Shown: positions 6,632 through 15,626 of the stretch, piece by piece | Layout: the number at the start of each line of letters is the position of its first letter | Numbering within the stretch: the stretch's first letter is position 1 | Source: JAGFIY01 sp964499285 | GTDB taxonomy: Bacteria; Bacteroidota; Ignavibacteria; Ignavibacteriales; Melioribacteraceae | Direction of reading: 5' to 3' | NCBI GenBank assembly: GCA_964499285.1 | Contig: CAZCLA010000008.1 | Coordinates: 1-64,000, forward strand | Length of the DNA: 64,000 nt | The notes under the pieces: model-generated | Told to the model about the DNA's origin: nothing | Databases searched by the model: none | The model's input: only the letters and a program-made list of their open reading frames with translations | Position numbers and translations under genes: made by a program

Positions 6632-8557
6632 ATGGCAAACATTAAAATAACATTACCTGACGGTTCAATTAAAGAATTCGATAAACCGGTTTCAGCTTTT
6701 GACGTTGCGGAATCTATTTCGCCCAGACTAGCATCGGCTGCTCTTGTTGCTGAGATTGACGGTGTTGAACGTGATCTTGATTATCACATAAACAAAGATG
6801 CGCAATTAAAACTTTTTACTTTTGATGATCCCGAAGGCAAACACACTTATTGGCATTCAAGTTCTCATTTAATGGCTCATGCAATTAAGGAATTGTATCC
6901 TGAGGCGAAGTTCGGAGTTGGACCAGCCATCGAAAACGGATTTTATTACGATTTTGATATTGATACAAAATTAACTGATGAAGATCTTGAAAAGATCGAA
7001 AGTAAAATGAAAGAGATTACCGAACGGGATACTTCTTTTAACAGAAGAGTTCTTTCAAAAAATGAAGCTCTAAACTTTTTTAAAGATGATCAATACAAGA
7101 TTGAACTAATAAGTGATTTCGACGATCAGAAAGACATAATAAGTATATACGGGGAAGGGGATTTTACGGACTTATGTACTGGTCCTCATCTTCCTTCAAC
7201 TGGAAAAATAAAATATTTTAAGTTGTTAAGCGTCTCTGGTTCATATTGGCGAGGAGACGAAAAAAATAAGCAGCTTCAGAGAATTTACGGGATTTCTTTC
7301 CCAAAGAAAAAAATGCTCGATGATTATCTCGAACTTTTGGAAGAGGCTAAAAAGAGAGATCATCGCAAACTAGGAAAACAGCTCGATCTGTTCAGTGTGC
7401 AGGAGGAATCTGGTCCCGGTCTGATTTATTGGCATCCGAAAGGTGCAAGAATACGTCACGAGATAGAAAATTTCTGGCGTCAAGCACATTATGAAAACGG
7501 TTATGAACTTCTTTACTCGCCTCATATAGGAAAAAGCTGGCTTTGGAAGACTAGCGGTCATCTTGAAAACTACAATGAAAACATGTATTCGCCTATGGAT
7601 ATTGACGAACAGGAATATTTCATCAAACCGATGAACTGTCCGTTCCATATTATGATGTACAAAGATTCGCTTAAATCCTACAGAGATCTTCCACTCAGAT
7701 GGGCTGAGCTTGGCACGGTATACCGTTATGAAAAAAGCGGTGTACTCCACGGATTGCTTAGAGTGAGGGGATTTACTCAGGATGATGCACATATTTTTTG
7801 TACTGAAGAGCAAATAGAATCCGAAATTATTGAAGTGATTAAGTTTTCGTTGTATATGTGGAAATCATTTGGTTTCGAAGACCTGAAATTTTATGTCTCA
7901 ACCAAACCTGAAAAAGCAGTTGGCGAGGATCGACTTTGGGAGAAAGCTGTTCATGTTTTGAAGAAAGCACTAGATGTCCAAAATTTGAAATATGAGATGG
8001 ATGAAGGCGGAGGTGCATTTTACGGACCTAAAATTGATATCAAAATTAAGGATGCCCTTAATCGTGAATGGCAGATGAGTACAATTCAGTTCGACTTTAA
8101 TCTGCCAGAAAGATTCGGAATGACTTATGTCGGTGAAGATGGAAAAGAACATCGTCCGTTTATGGTTCATAGAGCTTTGTTAGGTTCGCTGGAAAGATTT
8201 ATGGGTGTTCTTATCGAACATTACGGCGGATATTTCCCGCTTTGGCTTGCTCCGCAGCAGATAAGCGTGATCCCTGTTTCACAGAATTTTTATGAATACG
8301 GCGAAAAGGTAACCCAAGATCTAAAAAAACACGGTATTCGTGTCGAACTGGATAAACGTAGCGAAAAAGTTGGATATAAAATTCGCGAAGCTGAAACTAA
8401 TAAAATTCCCTATATGATTATCGTAGGCGAGAAGGAGATGGGAAGTGGAGCGATTTCGGTTCGGCAGCATAAAAAAGGGGATATTGGCAGCTTTGAAATT
8501 CAAGATTTTATTGCTAAAATTAAAGATGAAATAAAAAGCAAATTTTATCACAATTAA
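6632..8557 (+). CDS. thrS: Threonine--tRNA ligase
   Basis: This class II aminoacyl-tRNA synthetase charges tRNA-Thr in the cytoplasm. The N-terminal TGS domain starts at ITLPDGS, followed by the editing domain with HSSSHLMAHA. The catalytic core includes the zinc-site motif MNCPFHIMMY, the motif 2 region RYEKSGVLHGLLRVRGFTQDDAH, and motif 3 near HRALLGSLERFMG. A C-terminal anticodon-binding domain ends the protein. The length of 641 residues is normal. ATG 6632 is chosen because MANIKITLPDG matches the family start; the TTG two codons earlier is less likely. It opens the translation gene block thrS-infC-rpmI-rplT-pheS-pheT. Confidence 0.97.
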   Translation: MANIKITLPDGSIKEFDKPVSAFDVAESISPRLASAALVAEIDGVERDLDYHINKDAQLKLFTFDDPEGKHTYWHSSSHLMAHAIKELYPEAKFGVGPAIENGFYYDFDIDTKLTDEDLEKIESKMKEITERDTSFNRRVLSKNEALNFFKDDQYKIELISDFDDQKDIISIYGEGDFTDLCTGPHLPSTGKIKYFKLLSVSGSYWRGDEKNKQLQRIYGISFPKKKMLDDYLELLEEAKKRDHRKLGKQLDLFSVQEESGPGLIYWHPKGARIRHEIENFWRQAHYENGYELLYSPHIGKSWLWKTSGHLENYNENMYSPMDIDEQEYFIKPMNCPFHIMMYKDSLKSYRDLPLRWAELGTVYRYEKSGVLHGLLRVRGFTQDDAHIFCTEEQIESEIIEVIKFSLYMWKSFGFEDLKFYVSTKPEKAVGEDRLWEKAVHVLKKALDVQNLKYEMDEGGGAFYGPKIDIKIKDALNREWQMSTIQFDFNLPERFGMTYVGEDGKEHRPFMVHRALLGSLERFMGVLIEHYGGYFPLWLAPQQISVIPVSQNFYEYGEKVTQDLKKHGIRVELDKRSEKVGYKIREAETNKIPYMIIVGEKEMGSGAISVRQHKKGDIGSFEIQDFIAKIKDEIKSKFYHN

Positions 8558-8568
8558 GTGAGGGATAT

Positions 8569-9096
8569 ATCGCTCAGAAAAAACCAAGAGTCAACACAGA
8601 AATTACGGTTGAAAAATTAAGACTTATTGATGCAAACGGCGAGCAAGTTGGAGTTGTAAGCCGTAAAGAAGCTTTGAGGAGAGCAGAAGAAAGTGGAATG
8701 GATTTGGTCGAAATAGCACCTCAAGCTGAGCCACCTGTTTGTAAAGTTATCGATTTTGGAAAATATCAATACGAACAACAGAAAAAAGAAAAATTACAAA
8801 AGAAGAAACAACACGTAACTGTACTTAAGGAAATTAGACTTCATCCAAATACTGATACGCACGATTTTGATTTTAAAGTAAGACATGCAGAGAATTTTTT
8901 AGGAGACGGAAACAAAGTTAAAGTTTCTGTGATTTTTAAAGGAAGAGAATTAGCTTATACGGATTTGGGAAAAGAACTGTTAGAAAAATTTGTTGAAAGA
9001 CTTTCAGAAGTTTCGACCGTTGAAGGCGAAATAAAGTTTGAGGGAAGAGCGATGCACGCAATATTAGCGCCGACAAAAACTAGAAAGAAAAAATAA
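8569..9096 (+). CDS. infC: Translation initiation factor IF-3, with rare ATC start codon
   Basis: IF-3 binds the 30S subunit and checks the start codon. The conserved N-terminus (PRVNTEI, LRLIDANGEQVGVVSRKEALRRAEE) lies upstream of the first possible ATG, GTG or TTG in frame, which is TTG 8674. The frame is closed by TGA at 8527-8529, and no standard start exists in between. ATC 8569 gives MAQKKPRVN when read as Met and has GAGG at 8560-8563, five bases before it. infC is known for rare starts (ATT in E. coli) that allow IF-3 to repress its own translation. The length from ATC is 175 residues, normal for the family. It begins 11 bases after thrS stops. Confidence 0.93.
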   Translation: MAQKKPRVNTEITVEKLRLIDANGEQVGVVSRKEALRRAEESGMDLVEIAPQAEPPVCKVIDFGKYQYEQQKKEKLQKKKQHVTVLKEIRLHPNTDTHDFDFKVRHAENFLGDGNKVKVSVIFKGRELAYTDLGKELLEKFVERLSEVSTVEGEIKFEGRAMHAILAPTKTRKKK

Positions 9097-9113
9097 ATAA
9101 GAGGTTATTTGTT

Positions 9114-9305
9114 ATGCCGAAAATGAAAAGTAATAGAGGAGCCGCCAAGACTTTCAGGAAAACAGGCTCGGGAAAGATTAAGAGGTCCAAAGCATATAAA
9201 TCACATATTTTGACTTCTAAATCGACAAAAAGAAAAAGAAATTTAAGAAAAGCAACTCTTGTTTCGGATGCCGATCTGCACAGAGTTAAAACAATGATTC
9301 AATAA
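9114..9305 (+). CDS. rpmI: 50S ribosomal protein bL35
   Basis: This 63-residue basic protein starts MPKMKSNRGAAKTFRKTG and has the family SKSTKRKRNLRKAT stretch. It is a large-subunit protein. The gene lies between infC and rplT as in most bacteria, 17 bases after infC. Confidence 0.97.
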   Translation: MPKMKSNRGAAKTFRKTGSGKIKRSKAYKSHILTSKSTKRKRNLRKATLVSDADLHRVKTMIQ

Positions 9306-9320
9306 GGTAAGAGGAAAACT

Positions 9321-9668
9321 ATGCCTAGAACAAAGAATAATGTTGCTTCCAGGAGAAGACGAAAAAAAATATTGAATATGGCCAAAGGCTATTGGGGCGC
9401 GCGTAGCAAAGTATATACCGTTGCCAAAAACCACGTAGAAAAAGGTCTTGTTCATTCATATAACGACAGAAAACTAAAGAAAAGAACTTTTAGAAGTTTA
9501 TGGATTGTTAGAATCAATGCTGCAGTTAGAGAACATGGAATGTCATATTCTAAGTTCATTAATGCATTGAATAAAAAAGGCATTGAAATAAACAGAAAAG
9601 TTCTTGCAAGTCTTGCGGTAGAAAATCCCCAAGCTTTCGCAGAAATAGTTTCATCCGTTAAAAATTAA
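9321..9668 (+). CDS. rplT: 50S ribosomal protein bL20
   Basis: The 115-residue protein has the family segments VASRRRRKKIL, KGYWGARS, YNDRKLKKRTFRSLWIVRINAA and INRKVLASLA. It binds 23S rRNA early in large-subunit assembly, and in other bacteria represses this operon. A GAGG ribosome site precedes the ATG. Its stop codon overlaps the start of a long hairpin at 9667-9711. Confidence 0.97.
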   Translation: MPRTKNNVASRRRRKKILNMAKGYWGARSKVYTVAKNHVEKGLVHSYNDRKLKKRTFRSLWIVRINAAVREHGMSYSKFINALNKKGIEINRKVLASLAVENPQAFAEIVSSVKN

Positions 9669-9711
9669 TTTAACCCCCAAATAGCACGTAGCCGCTAAAT
9701 GGGGGTAAATT
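9667..9711 (+). other. Hairpin between rplT and pheS
   Basis: ACCCCCA at 9673-9679 pairs with TGGGGGT at 9700-9706. A/T pairs extend the stem outward to about 9667 and 9711 with one bulge, and an inner TAGC/GCTA stem (9682-9685, 9694-9697) caps it. AAATTTTAAA follows rather than a clean T run, so it may be a weak terminator, a processing site or an attenuator that sets pheST expression. Confidence 0.6.
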
Positions 9712-9732
9712 TTAAATACTAGAGTCACGCAA

Positions 9733-10722
9733 ATGGAAGATAAAATCAATTCCCTTTTAGAAAACTTTCCTACAGAACTCGAGCAAATTACCGGTAAAGA
9801 TTCATTAGAAAATTTCAGAATTAAATATTTTGGTCGTAAAGGTATTTTAGCTGAACTTTTCGAGGATTTTAAGAATCTGTCAAAAGAAGAAAAACCTAAA
9901 TACGGTAAACGCCTGAACGAGATCAAGAATGACCTTCAATCAAAATTTGATGAGAAAAAAGAAACTGTTGAATCTGAAGGCGAGGTAGCGGAAGAATCAA
10001 TCGATTTCTCGCTTCCGGGAAGGAAGTACGGTCAAGGTACTAAACATATTCTCTCCCAAACGATGAATGAAATTATGGATGTGTTCATAAAAATTGGTTT
10101 TTCCGTATACGAAGGTCCGGAACTTGAATCAGATTATTATAATTTTGAAGCACTTAATTTTCCGGAAGATCATCCTGCTAGAGATATGCAGGATACATTC
10201 TTTCTCTCGAAGGATTTTGTGCTTAGAACTCACACCTCTCCGGTTCAAATTCGATTGATGGAAAACAAAAAGCCTCCTATTCGAGCGATTATGCCTGGTA
10301 AAGTTTACAGAAACGAAGCTATAAGTTTTAAGAGTTACTGTCTCTTTCATCAGGTTGAAGGTTTGGTCGTGGATAAAAATATTACTTTTGCGGAGTTGAA
10401 AGGAACGCTAGTTTATTTTTTAAAGGAATTCCTCGGTAAGGATGTAAAGTATAGATTCAGAGCAAGTTTCTTCCCTTTTACAGAACCCAGTGCAGAAGTT
10501 GATATCTGGTGGCAGCCCGAAGGAAAAGAGGGCAGATGGCTTGAGATCCTTGGTTGTGGGATGGTTGATCCGAATGTTTTGAAAAATGTGGGGATCGATC
10601 CTGAAGTTTATACAGGTTATGCCTTCGGAATCGGTGTTGAAAGAAATGCTCTCCGTAAATACGATATCGATGACATTAGAACATTTTTCGATAATGATAA
10701 AAGATTTCTTGTTCAATTTTAG
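9733..10722 (+). CDS. pheS: Phenylalanine--tRNA ligase alpha subunit
   Basis: PheS is the catalytic subunit of the alpha2-beta2 enzyme that charges tRNA-Phe. Residues 1-85 form the N-terminal coiled coil (SLENFRIKYFGRKGIL). The catalytic core contains FEALNFPEDHPARD, RTHTSPVQIR, the motif 2 region KVYRNEAI, SFFPFTEPSAEVD, and the motif 3 GIGVERNAL. Length (329 residues) is normal. The partner pheT starts 14 bases downstream. Confidence 0.97.
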   Translation: MEDKINSLLENFPTELEQITGKDSLENFRIKYFGRKGILAELFEDFKNLSKEEKPKYGKRLNEIKNDLQSKFDEKKETVESEGEVAEESIDFSLPGRKYGQGTKHILSQTMNEIMDVFIKIGFSVYEGPELESDYYNFEALNFPEDHPARDMQDTFFLSKDFVLRTHTSPVQIRLMENKKPPIRAIMPGKVYRNEAISFKSYCLFHQVEGLVVDKNITFAELKGTLVYFLKEFLGKDVKYRFRASFFPFTEPSAEVDIWWQPEGKEGRWLEILGCGMVDPNVLKNVGIDPEVYTGYAFGIGVERNALRKYDIDDIRTFFDNDKRFLVQF

Positions 10723-10736
10723 TTGGAGCAGATAAG

Positions 10737-13151
10737 TTGAAAATTTCTTTAAAATGGCTGAACGATTACGTTGATATTATAAATATTCCGGTTGAAGAGA
10801 TTGTTGAAAAACTGACATATGCGGGTTTGGAAATCGAAGAAATTATAGACAACCGCAAAGTTTATGAAAATATTGTGATCGGTTTTGTTGAGGAAAAATC
10901 TAAACATCCAAATGCTGATAAATTGACTGTTTGTAAAGTTAATGACGGCAAAGAAATATTAAATGTCGTATGTGGTGCTCCTAATGTTGAAGCCGGACAG
11001 AAAATTGTATTCGCAAAAGTTGGTTCTGTTATTCCGGAAAACGGTCTAGAGCTGAAAAAAGTAAAACTCCGTGGTGAGGTTTCACACGGAATGATTTGTT
11101 CGGAAAAAGAGTTATCCTTAAGTGATAATCACGAAGGGATAATGGTTCTTCCGAATGATGCCGAAATCGGAATCCCGATTGTTGTGTACCTCGAGATGGA
11201 TGATGTTATGCTTGATATTGCGGTCACACCTAATCGGCAGGACGCGCTAAGCCACATTGGCGTCGCCAGAGATCTTGCAGCGTTATTCGACAAAGAATTA
11301 AAGCTGCCGGAAATTAAACTTGACGAAACAGAAAATACAGCGCATTCGGTTGCTAAAGTTGTGATTGAGAATGTTGTTGACTGTCCGCGTTACTCAGCAA
11401 AAGTGATTAAGAATGTCGATATAAAAGAATCTCCGGACTGGTTAAAGAAAAAGTTGATGAGTATCGGGGCTCGCCCGATTAATAATATTGTTGACATCAC
11501 AAATTTCGTTCTCCACGAGATCGGTCAGCCGCTTCATGCTTTTGATCTCGACAAATTGGCTAAGAGTAAAATTATTGTAAAATCATCAGAAGAAGGTGCT
11601 TCATTTACAACTCTTGATTCCAAAGAACGGCAAATGAAAGCCACAGATTTGATGATATGCGACGGTGAGAAGCCTGTAGCTATAGCCGGTGTGATGGGCG
11701 GCGAAAACTCTGAAGTGACCTCGATAACGAAAAACATTCTTTTGGAAAGCGCATATTTTAGACCATCCGCAGTAAGAAAGACAGCTAAACATCTTGGATT
11801 AAGTACTGATGCATCTTACCGTTTCGAAAGAGGGACTGATCCCGAAATTACAATTTGGGCGGCAAATCGTGCCGCACAGTTGATGGTTGAATTAGGTGAT
11901 GGAAAATTGCTGCGGGGTACGATCGATGAGTATCCAACGAAAGTTGAATTCCCCGAACTTGAACTGAGATTTGCGAGAATTGAAAAAATTCTCGGTTATT
12001 CCATAGAAAACGAAAATGTTAAAAATATTCTTGGTCGTCTTGGATTCGAAATTATTGACGAGAATGAAACAAGTGTAAAAGTTCAGGTCCCTTCCTATCG
12101 TAGAGATGTTGAACGTGAAATTGATTTGATAGAGGAGATCGCACGGATTTATGGATACGATAAAATTCCTGTGATCGATTCAATACAAATTTCACTCGAT
12201 GAAAACGTGAATCAGATGGAATTTGTCGAGGATTTGAAAAACAACTTCATTGCATTTGGATTTAACGAGATTGTAACAAACTCGTTGTGGAATTTCGATC
12301 GAAGTTCAAAATTCGGTAGTCCAATAAGAATTCTTAATCCTCAAAACAATGATATGACTCATCTAAGAACTTCGATGATTCCGGGTTTGCTGAAGACTAT
12401 TTCCAACAATATTAAGGTGCAGGAAAAAAATCTGATGTTGTTTGAAGCCGGCCATATTTTTATATCGAAGTCTGAAAATGAAATTAAAAGCTTTGATGAT
12501 TTTGAAGAAAAAGAAGTTTTAAGTTTTGCTTTAACCGGCAATAAATTTTCGAAAGAATGGTATAATTCTTCCGATCAGAAATATGATTTATTCGATGTCA
12601 AAGGCGTTATTGCGGATTTTCTAGTGAATAATTTTTCGCTTCATTTTGATAAAATTCTCTTTGAGATGGGGAATGCTTCTAATTACGAATATTTCTTTGA
12701 AGTAAAAATAGATAATAATTCACTTGGAAACGGCGGAGAAATAGATAAGCACCTTCTCGAAATATACGATATCGAACAGAAAGTATATGTATTTACTTTT
12801 GCGGTAGATAAACTGAAATCTCTTGCACAAGTTGAGAAAAGATTTAATAAGTTATTGAAGTTTCCTAAAGTGCTTAGAGATTTTGCATTCGTAGTTGATA
12901 GAAATGTTTCAGCGGGCGAAATTGAAAAAGTTATAAGGAATAAAAGTTCTAAGTTATTGAAAAATATTAAGTTGTTTGATATTTTTGAAAGTAAAAGTGT
13001 AGGTGAGGGCAAAAAAAGCCTTGCTTTTGAATTAGAATATTTTGATGTTAGCAGAACACTCACGGAAGAAGAGGTCGATAAAGACTTCTGGAGCGTGATC
13101 GAAGTTATAAAAAAACAATTTAATGCCGAATTAAGAGGAAAAGTTGGCTGA
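10737..13151 (+). CDS. pheT: Phenylalanine--tRNA ligase beta subunit
   Basis: The 804-residue protein has the usual order of domains. The N-terminus MKISLKWLNDYV leads to a tRNA-binding (EMAP-like) domain with HPNADKLTVCKV. The B3/B4 editing domain contains MLDIAVTPNRQDALSHIGVARDLAAL and IGQPLHAFD. The B5 domain has DLIEEIARIYGYDKIP, and a C-terminal ferredoxin-fold anticodon-binding domain ends the chain. It starts at TTG with GGAG about nine bases upstream. Its 3' end overlaps the next gene by 8 bases. Confidence 0.97.
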   Translation: MKISLKWLNDYVDIINIPVEEIVEKLTYAGLEIEEIIDNRKVYENIVIGFVEEKSKHPNADKLTVCKVNDGKEILNVVCGAPNVEAGQKIVFAKVGSVIPENGLELKKVKLRGEVSHGMICSEKELSLSDNHEGIMVLPNDAEIGIPIVVYLEMDDVMLDIAVTPNRQDALSHIGVARDLAALFDKELKLPEIKLDETENTAHSVAKVVIENVVDCPRYSAKVIKNVDIKESPDWLKKKLMSIGARPINNIVDITNFVLHEIGQPLHAFDLDKLAKSKIIVKSSEEGASFTTLDSKERQMKATDLMICDGEKPVAIAGVMGGENSEVTSITKNILLESAYFRPSAVRKTAKHLGLSTDASYRFERGTDPEITIWAANRAAQLMVELGDGKLLRGTIDEYPTKVEFPELELRFARIEKILGYSIENENVKNILGRLGFEIIDENETSVKVQVPSYRRDVEREIDLIEEIARIYGYDKIPVIDSIQISLDENVNQMEFVEDLKNNFIAFGFNEIVTNSLWNFDRSSKFGSPIRILNPQNNDMTHLRTSMIPGLLKTISNNIKVQEKNLMLFEAGHIFISKSENEIKSFDDFEEKEVLSFALTGNKFSKEWYNSSDQKYDLFDVKGVIADFLVNNFSLHFDKILFEMGNASNYEYFFEVKIDNNSLGNGGEIDKHLLEIYDIEQKVYVFTFAVDKLKSLAQVEKRFNKLLKFPKVLRDFAFVVDRNVSAGEIEKVIRNKSSKLLKNIKLFDIFESKSVGEGKKSLAFELEYFDVSRTLTEEEVDKDFWSVIEVIKKQFNAELRGKVG

Positions 13152-13458
13152 TAATTCAAAATATGATCTGTTTATGGATGAACTTAATTCCTTAGAAAAA
13201 CAGATATATTTGTTTAAGCAGGAAACAGACGAAATTTCTGACGAAAATTTGGCGCTGAGAAAAAAAGTTGCTCAATTGGAGGAGGAACAAAGAGTTTTAC
13301 GACAGAAGTACGAAGAAATTCAATCAGAACTTAATATCTATAAATCCGGTGATCTTGCATTCAGCAGCGAAAATGAGCTGCCTCCGGAGGAACGAAAAAT
13401 TTTAAAGAATAGATTGGACGATTTGATATCTAAAATAGATTATCATTTACGTTCTTAA
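13144..13458 (+). CDS. Small coiled-coil protein between pheT and zapA
   Basis: The 104-residue protein has a heptad-rich coiled coil over about residues 8-70 (LNSLEKQIYLFKQETDEI, LRKKVAQLEEEQRVLRQK) and a short C-terminal helix (ILKNRLDDLISKIDYHL). It starts at TTG inside the end of pheT, so translation is probably coupled. I do not recognise a named family. Its place directly before zapA and its resemblance in form to short coiled-coil division proteins such as ZapB make a division role possible, but this is inferred from position only. Confidence 0.75.
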   Translation: MADNSKYDLFMDELNSLEKQIYLFKQETDEISDENLALRKKVAQLEEEQRVLRQKYEEIQSELNIYKSGDLAFSSENELPPEERKILKNRLDDLISKIDYHLRS

Positions 13459-13489
13459 TTATTTTGTTACTTGATGGAAGTGACAAGGA

Positions 13490-13789
13490 ATGACAGAAAA
13501 AAAGAAGCTGAAAGTAAAAATATTTGATAAAGAGTATTCTCTATTAGTTGAAAATCAAGAGATAGCCGCAGAGTTGGCGAAGTATGTTAATGATGTGATG
13601 GAGGAAACGAGAAACGAACTACCCGGTCAATCAACCGAAACTATTTCTATCATAGCATCGTTGAACATAGCTTATGATCTATTTGTTGAAAAAAATAAAT
13701 TTAGAGAATTTAGTATTCAGGCTACTGATAAAATCAAAAAAATAAAGCTTCTTCTTAACGAATCTGCTTCCGTGTCAGATCCATCCTAA
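13490..13789 (+). CDS. zapA: Cell division protein ZapA
   Basis: ZapA cross-links FtsZ filaments at the division ring. The 99-residue length and the family pattern are visible: KVKIFDKEYSLL near the N-terminus, then AAELAKYVNDVMEE, and IIASLNIAYDLF leading into a C-terminal coiled coil. GGAAG at 13476-13480 is a plausible ribosome site for ATG 13490. The gene is followed immediately by a 6S RNA, a common arrangement. Confidence 0.88.
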   Translation: MTEKKKLKVKIFDKEYSLLVENQEIAAELAKYVNDVMEETRNELPGQSTETISIIASLNIAYDLFVEKNKFREFSIQATDKIKKIKLLLNESASVSDPS

Positions 13790-13794
13790 TTTTA

Positions 13795-13988
13795 ATGCAC
13801 TGATAACCCATTCTATTAATGAAGAACTATAGTTAATTAAATAGGGTTATTGACTTGCGGCGTGTATTAAAGGCCTCAATTTCGATTCGTCGGAATTCAC
13901 CTTGGTGACGGAGGACTTAAAAAGCGTCGGGCAGTTTCCCACATTGTCAATTAAAGGTTCTTCCAGTTAGACTCGGGTTTCAGTGCAT
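13795..13988 (+). ncRNA. ssrS: 6S RNA
   Basis: 6S RNA mimics an open promoter and holds RNA polymerase in stationary phase. The 194 bases between zapA and rny are closed by a long terminal stem: ATGCACTGA (13795-13803) pairs with TCAGTGCAT (13980-13988), and AACCC (13805-13809) with GGGTT (13975-13979), one T bulged. The interior holds further short stems around a large central region, as in 6S. Position after zapA and length both fit. A near-match promoter, CTG-N20-TAATTTTA at 13764-13794, could start it, though processing from the zapA transcript is also possible. The call rests on structure and position, not on a covariance model. Confidence 0.8.
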
Positions 13989-14017
13989 ATTATATAGATT
14001 ACTTTAGCGGAGGAAAT

Positions 14018-15589
14018 ATGGAAGTGGAAATGATGTATTATCTTATTCCCATTAGTGTTGTGCTCCTTGGTCTTATGTTTTATCTGGGATGGTTTATAAA
14101 TTCCAAAATTGGTAAGAACACAATTGTGGCTGCCGAGGAAAGAGCCAAGCTTATTGTGCAGGATGCGGAAAAAGAAGCAAAAAATATTAAAAGGGAAAAA
14201 TTATTAGAAGTTAAAGACGAGTGGTTTAAGAAGAAACAAGAATTTGATAACGAATCGAACACTAAACGTCAGAAACAGCAAGCCTACGAAAAGAAACTAC
14301 AGACTAAAGAAGAAAGTATAACCAAGCAATACGACCTTATATCTCAGAAAGAAAAAGAAAATCAAAAACGTGAAAACGAACTGAAAGAAAAGCACGAGCT
14401 TCTGAATCATAAAAAAGAGGAACTCGAGAGACTTATACACGAACAAAATTTAAGACTCGAAAAAATAGCTCAACTCACCGCGGAAGAAGCTAAGAAAATG
14501 TTGATGGAAAATATAATTGAGAAAGCAAAAACAGACGCATCTCAATATATTAAGGAAATTCGGGACAAAGCTACGCTCGAAGCTAAAAAGGATGCCCAGA
14601 AAATTATTGTTCAAGCAATTCAAAGAACCGCAGTTGATCATTCTGTCGAAACTACTGTTTCGGTTGTTCAAATTCAAAACGATGAGATGAAAGGAAGAAT
14701 TATCGGCAGAGAAGGTCGAAACATAAGAGCCTTTGAAGCTGCTACAGGTATTGATGTTATTGTCGATGATACACCCGAGGCTGTGATACTTTCTGGATTT
14801 GATCAATTTAGAAGAGAGGTTGCGAGAATTGCGCTCGAAAATCTAATTTCGGATGGACGAATACATCCTGCTCGGATTGAAGAAGTAGTGGCGAAGGTTC
14901 AAGCCGAACTTGAAGAGGAAATCATTAAAGAAGGCGAAAATGCACTTCTTCAGCTTGGAATTCACGGAGTTCATCCGGAACTAATCAAGCATATTGGCAG
15001 AATGAAATATCGATCGAGTTATGGACAAAATTTGCTGCAGCACAGTATTGAGGTTGCATATCTTGTCGGATTCATGGCGGCAGAATTGGGCTTTGACCCG
15101 ATGATTGGCAAAAAAGCCGGTTTGATGCACGATATCGGTAAGACGGTGGATAAATCAATTGAGGGTCCTCATGCACTTTTAGGATATGATTTAGCGAAAA
15201 AATATAAAGAAAATCCAATTGTTGTAAACGCAATTGGTTCTCACCACGAAGATATTGAAATGGAACATCCAATCGCAGCTCTTGTGCAAGCCGCAGATGC
15301 TATTAGCGGAGCAAGACCGGGAGCAAGAAGGGAGCCTTTGGAAAGTTACGTAAAACGACTTGAAAATTTAGAAAACCTTGCAAAATCTTTTGAAGGTGTT
15401 GCTAAAACTTATGCAATCCAAGCAGGTAGGGAGATTCGAGTTGTTGTCGAACCGGATAAGGTTGATGATGATTTTTCGGATCGTCTCGCATTTGAAATTG
15501 CATCAAAGATACAGGAGGAAATGGAATATCCCGGACAAATTAAAGTAACAGTAATTAGAGAAGTTCGAAAAATATCCTACGCAAAATAA
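14018..15589 (+). CDS. rny: Ribonuclease Y
   Basis: RNase Y is a membrane-anchored endoribonuclease that starts mRNA decay. A transmembrane helix covers about residues 6-26. A long coiled coil follows to about 200, then a KH domain (GRIIGREGRNIRAFE, about 228-242) and an HD domain with the catalytic pair H371-D372 in LMHDIGKTVD. The length of 523 residues is normal. The start at ATG 14018 is set by GGAGG about six bases upstream. A terminator follows the stop codon. Confidence 0.97.
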   Translation: MEVEMMYYLIPISVVLLGLMFYLGWFINSKIGKNTIVAAEERAKLIVQDAEKEAKNIKREKLLEVKDEWFKKKQEFDNESNTKRQKQQAYEKKLQTKEESITKQYDLISQKEKENQKRENELKEKHELLNHKKEELERLIHEQNLRLEKIAQLTAEEAKKMLMENIIEKAKTDASQYIKEIRDKATLEAKKDAQKIIVQAIQRTAVDHSVETTVSVVQIQNDEMKGRIIGREGRNIRAFEAATGIDVIVDDTPEAVILSGFDQFRREVARIALENLISDGRIHPARIEEVVAKVQAELEEEIIKEGENALLQLGIHGVHPELIKHIGRMKYRSSYGQNLLQHSIEVAYLVGFMAAELGFDPMIGKKAGLMHDIGKTVDKSIEGPHALLGYDLAKKYKENPIVVNAIGSHHEDIEMEHPIAALVQAADAISGARPGARREPLESYVKRLENLENLAKSFEGVAKTYAIQAGREIRVVVEPDKVDDDFSDRLAFEIASKIQEEMEYPGQIKVTVIREVRKISYAK

Positions 15590-15597
15590 TTTTTAGG

Positions 15598-15622
15598 AAG
15601 CTCGGTTTTACCGGGCTTTTTT
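15598..15622 (+). terminator. Intrinsic terminator after rny
   Basis: AAGCTCGG pairs with CCGGGCTT around a TTTTA loop and runs into TTTTTT. It ends only four bases before the coaE start, so coaE may depend on read-through or on a promoter inside rny. Confidence 0.85.
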
Positions 15623-15626
15623 ATTT

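Noticed and set aside
7370..7813. A 147-residue minus-strand frame inside thrS
   Set aside because: It lies across the conserved catalytic core of thrS and has no start signal of its own.
8674..9096. infC starting at TTG 8674
   Set aside because: This start would remove the conserved IF-3 N-terminal 35 residues, which are coded intact upstream from ATC 8569.
12683..13159. A 158-residue minus-strand frame across the end of pheT
   Set aside because: It is rich in Ser, Leu and Phe, as expected for the reverse of Lys/Glu-rich coding sequence, and has no motif.
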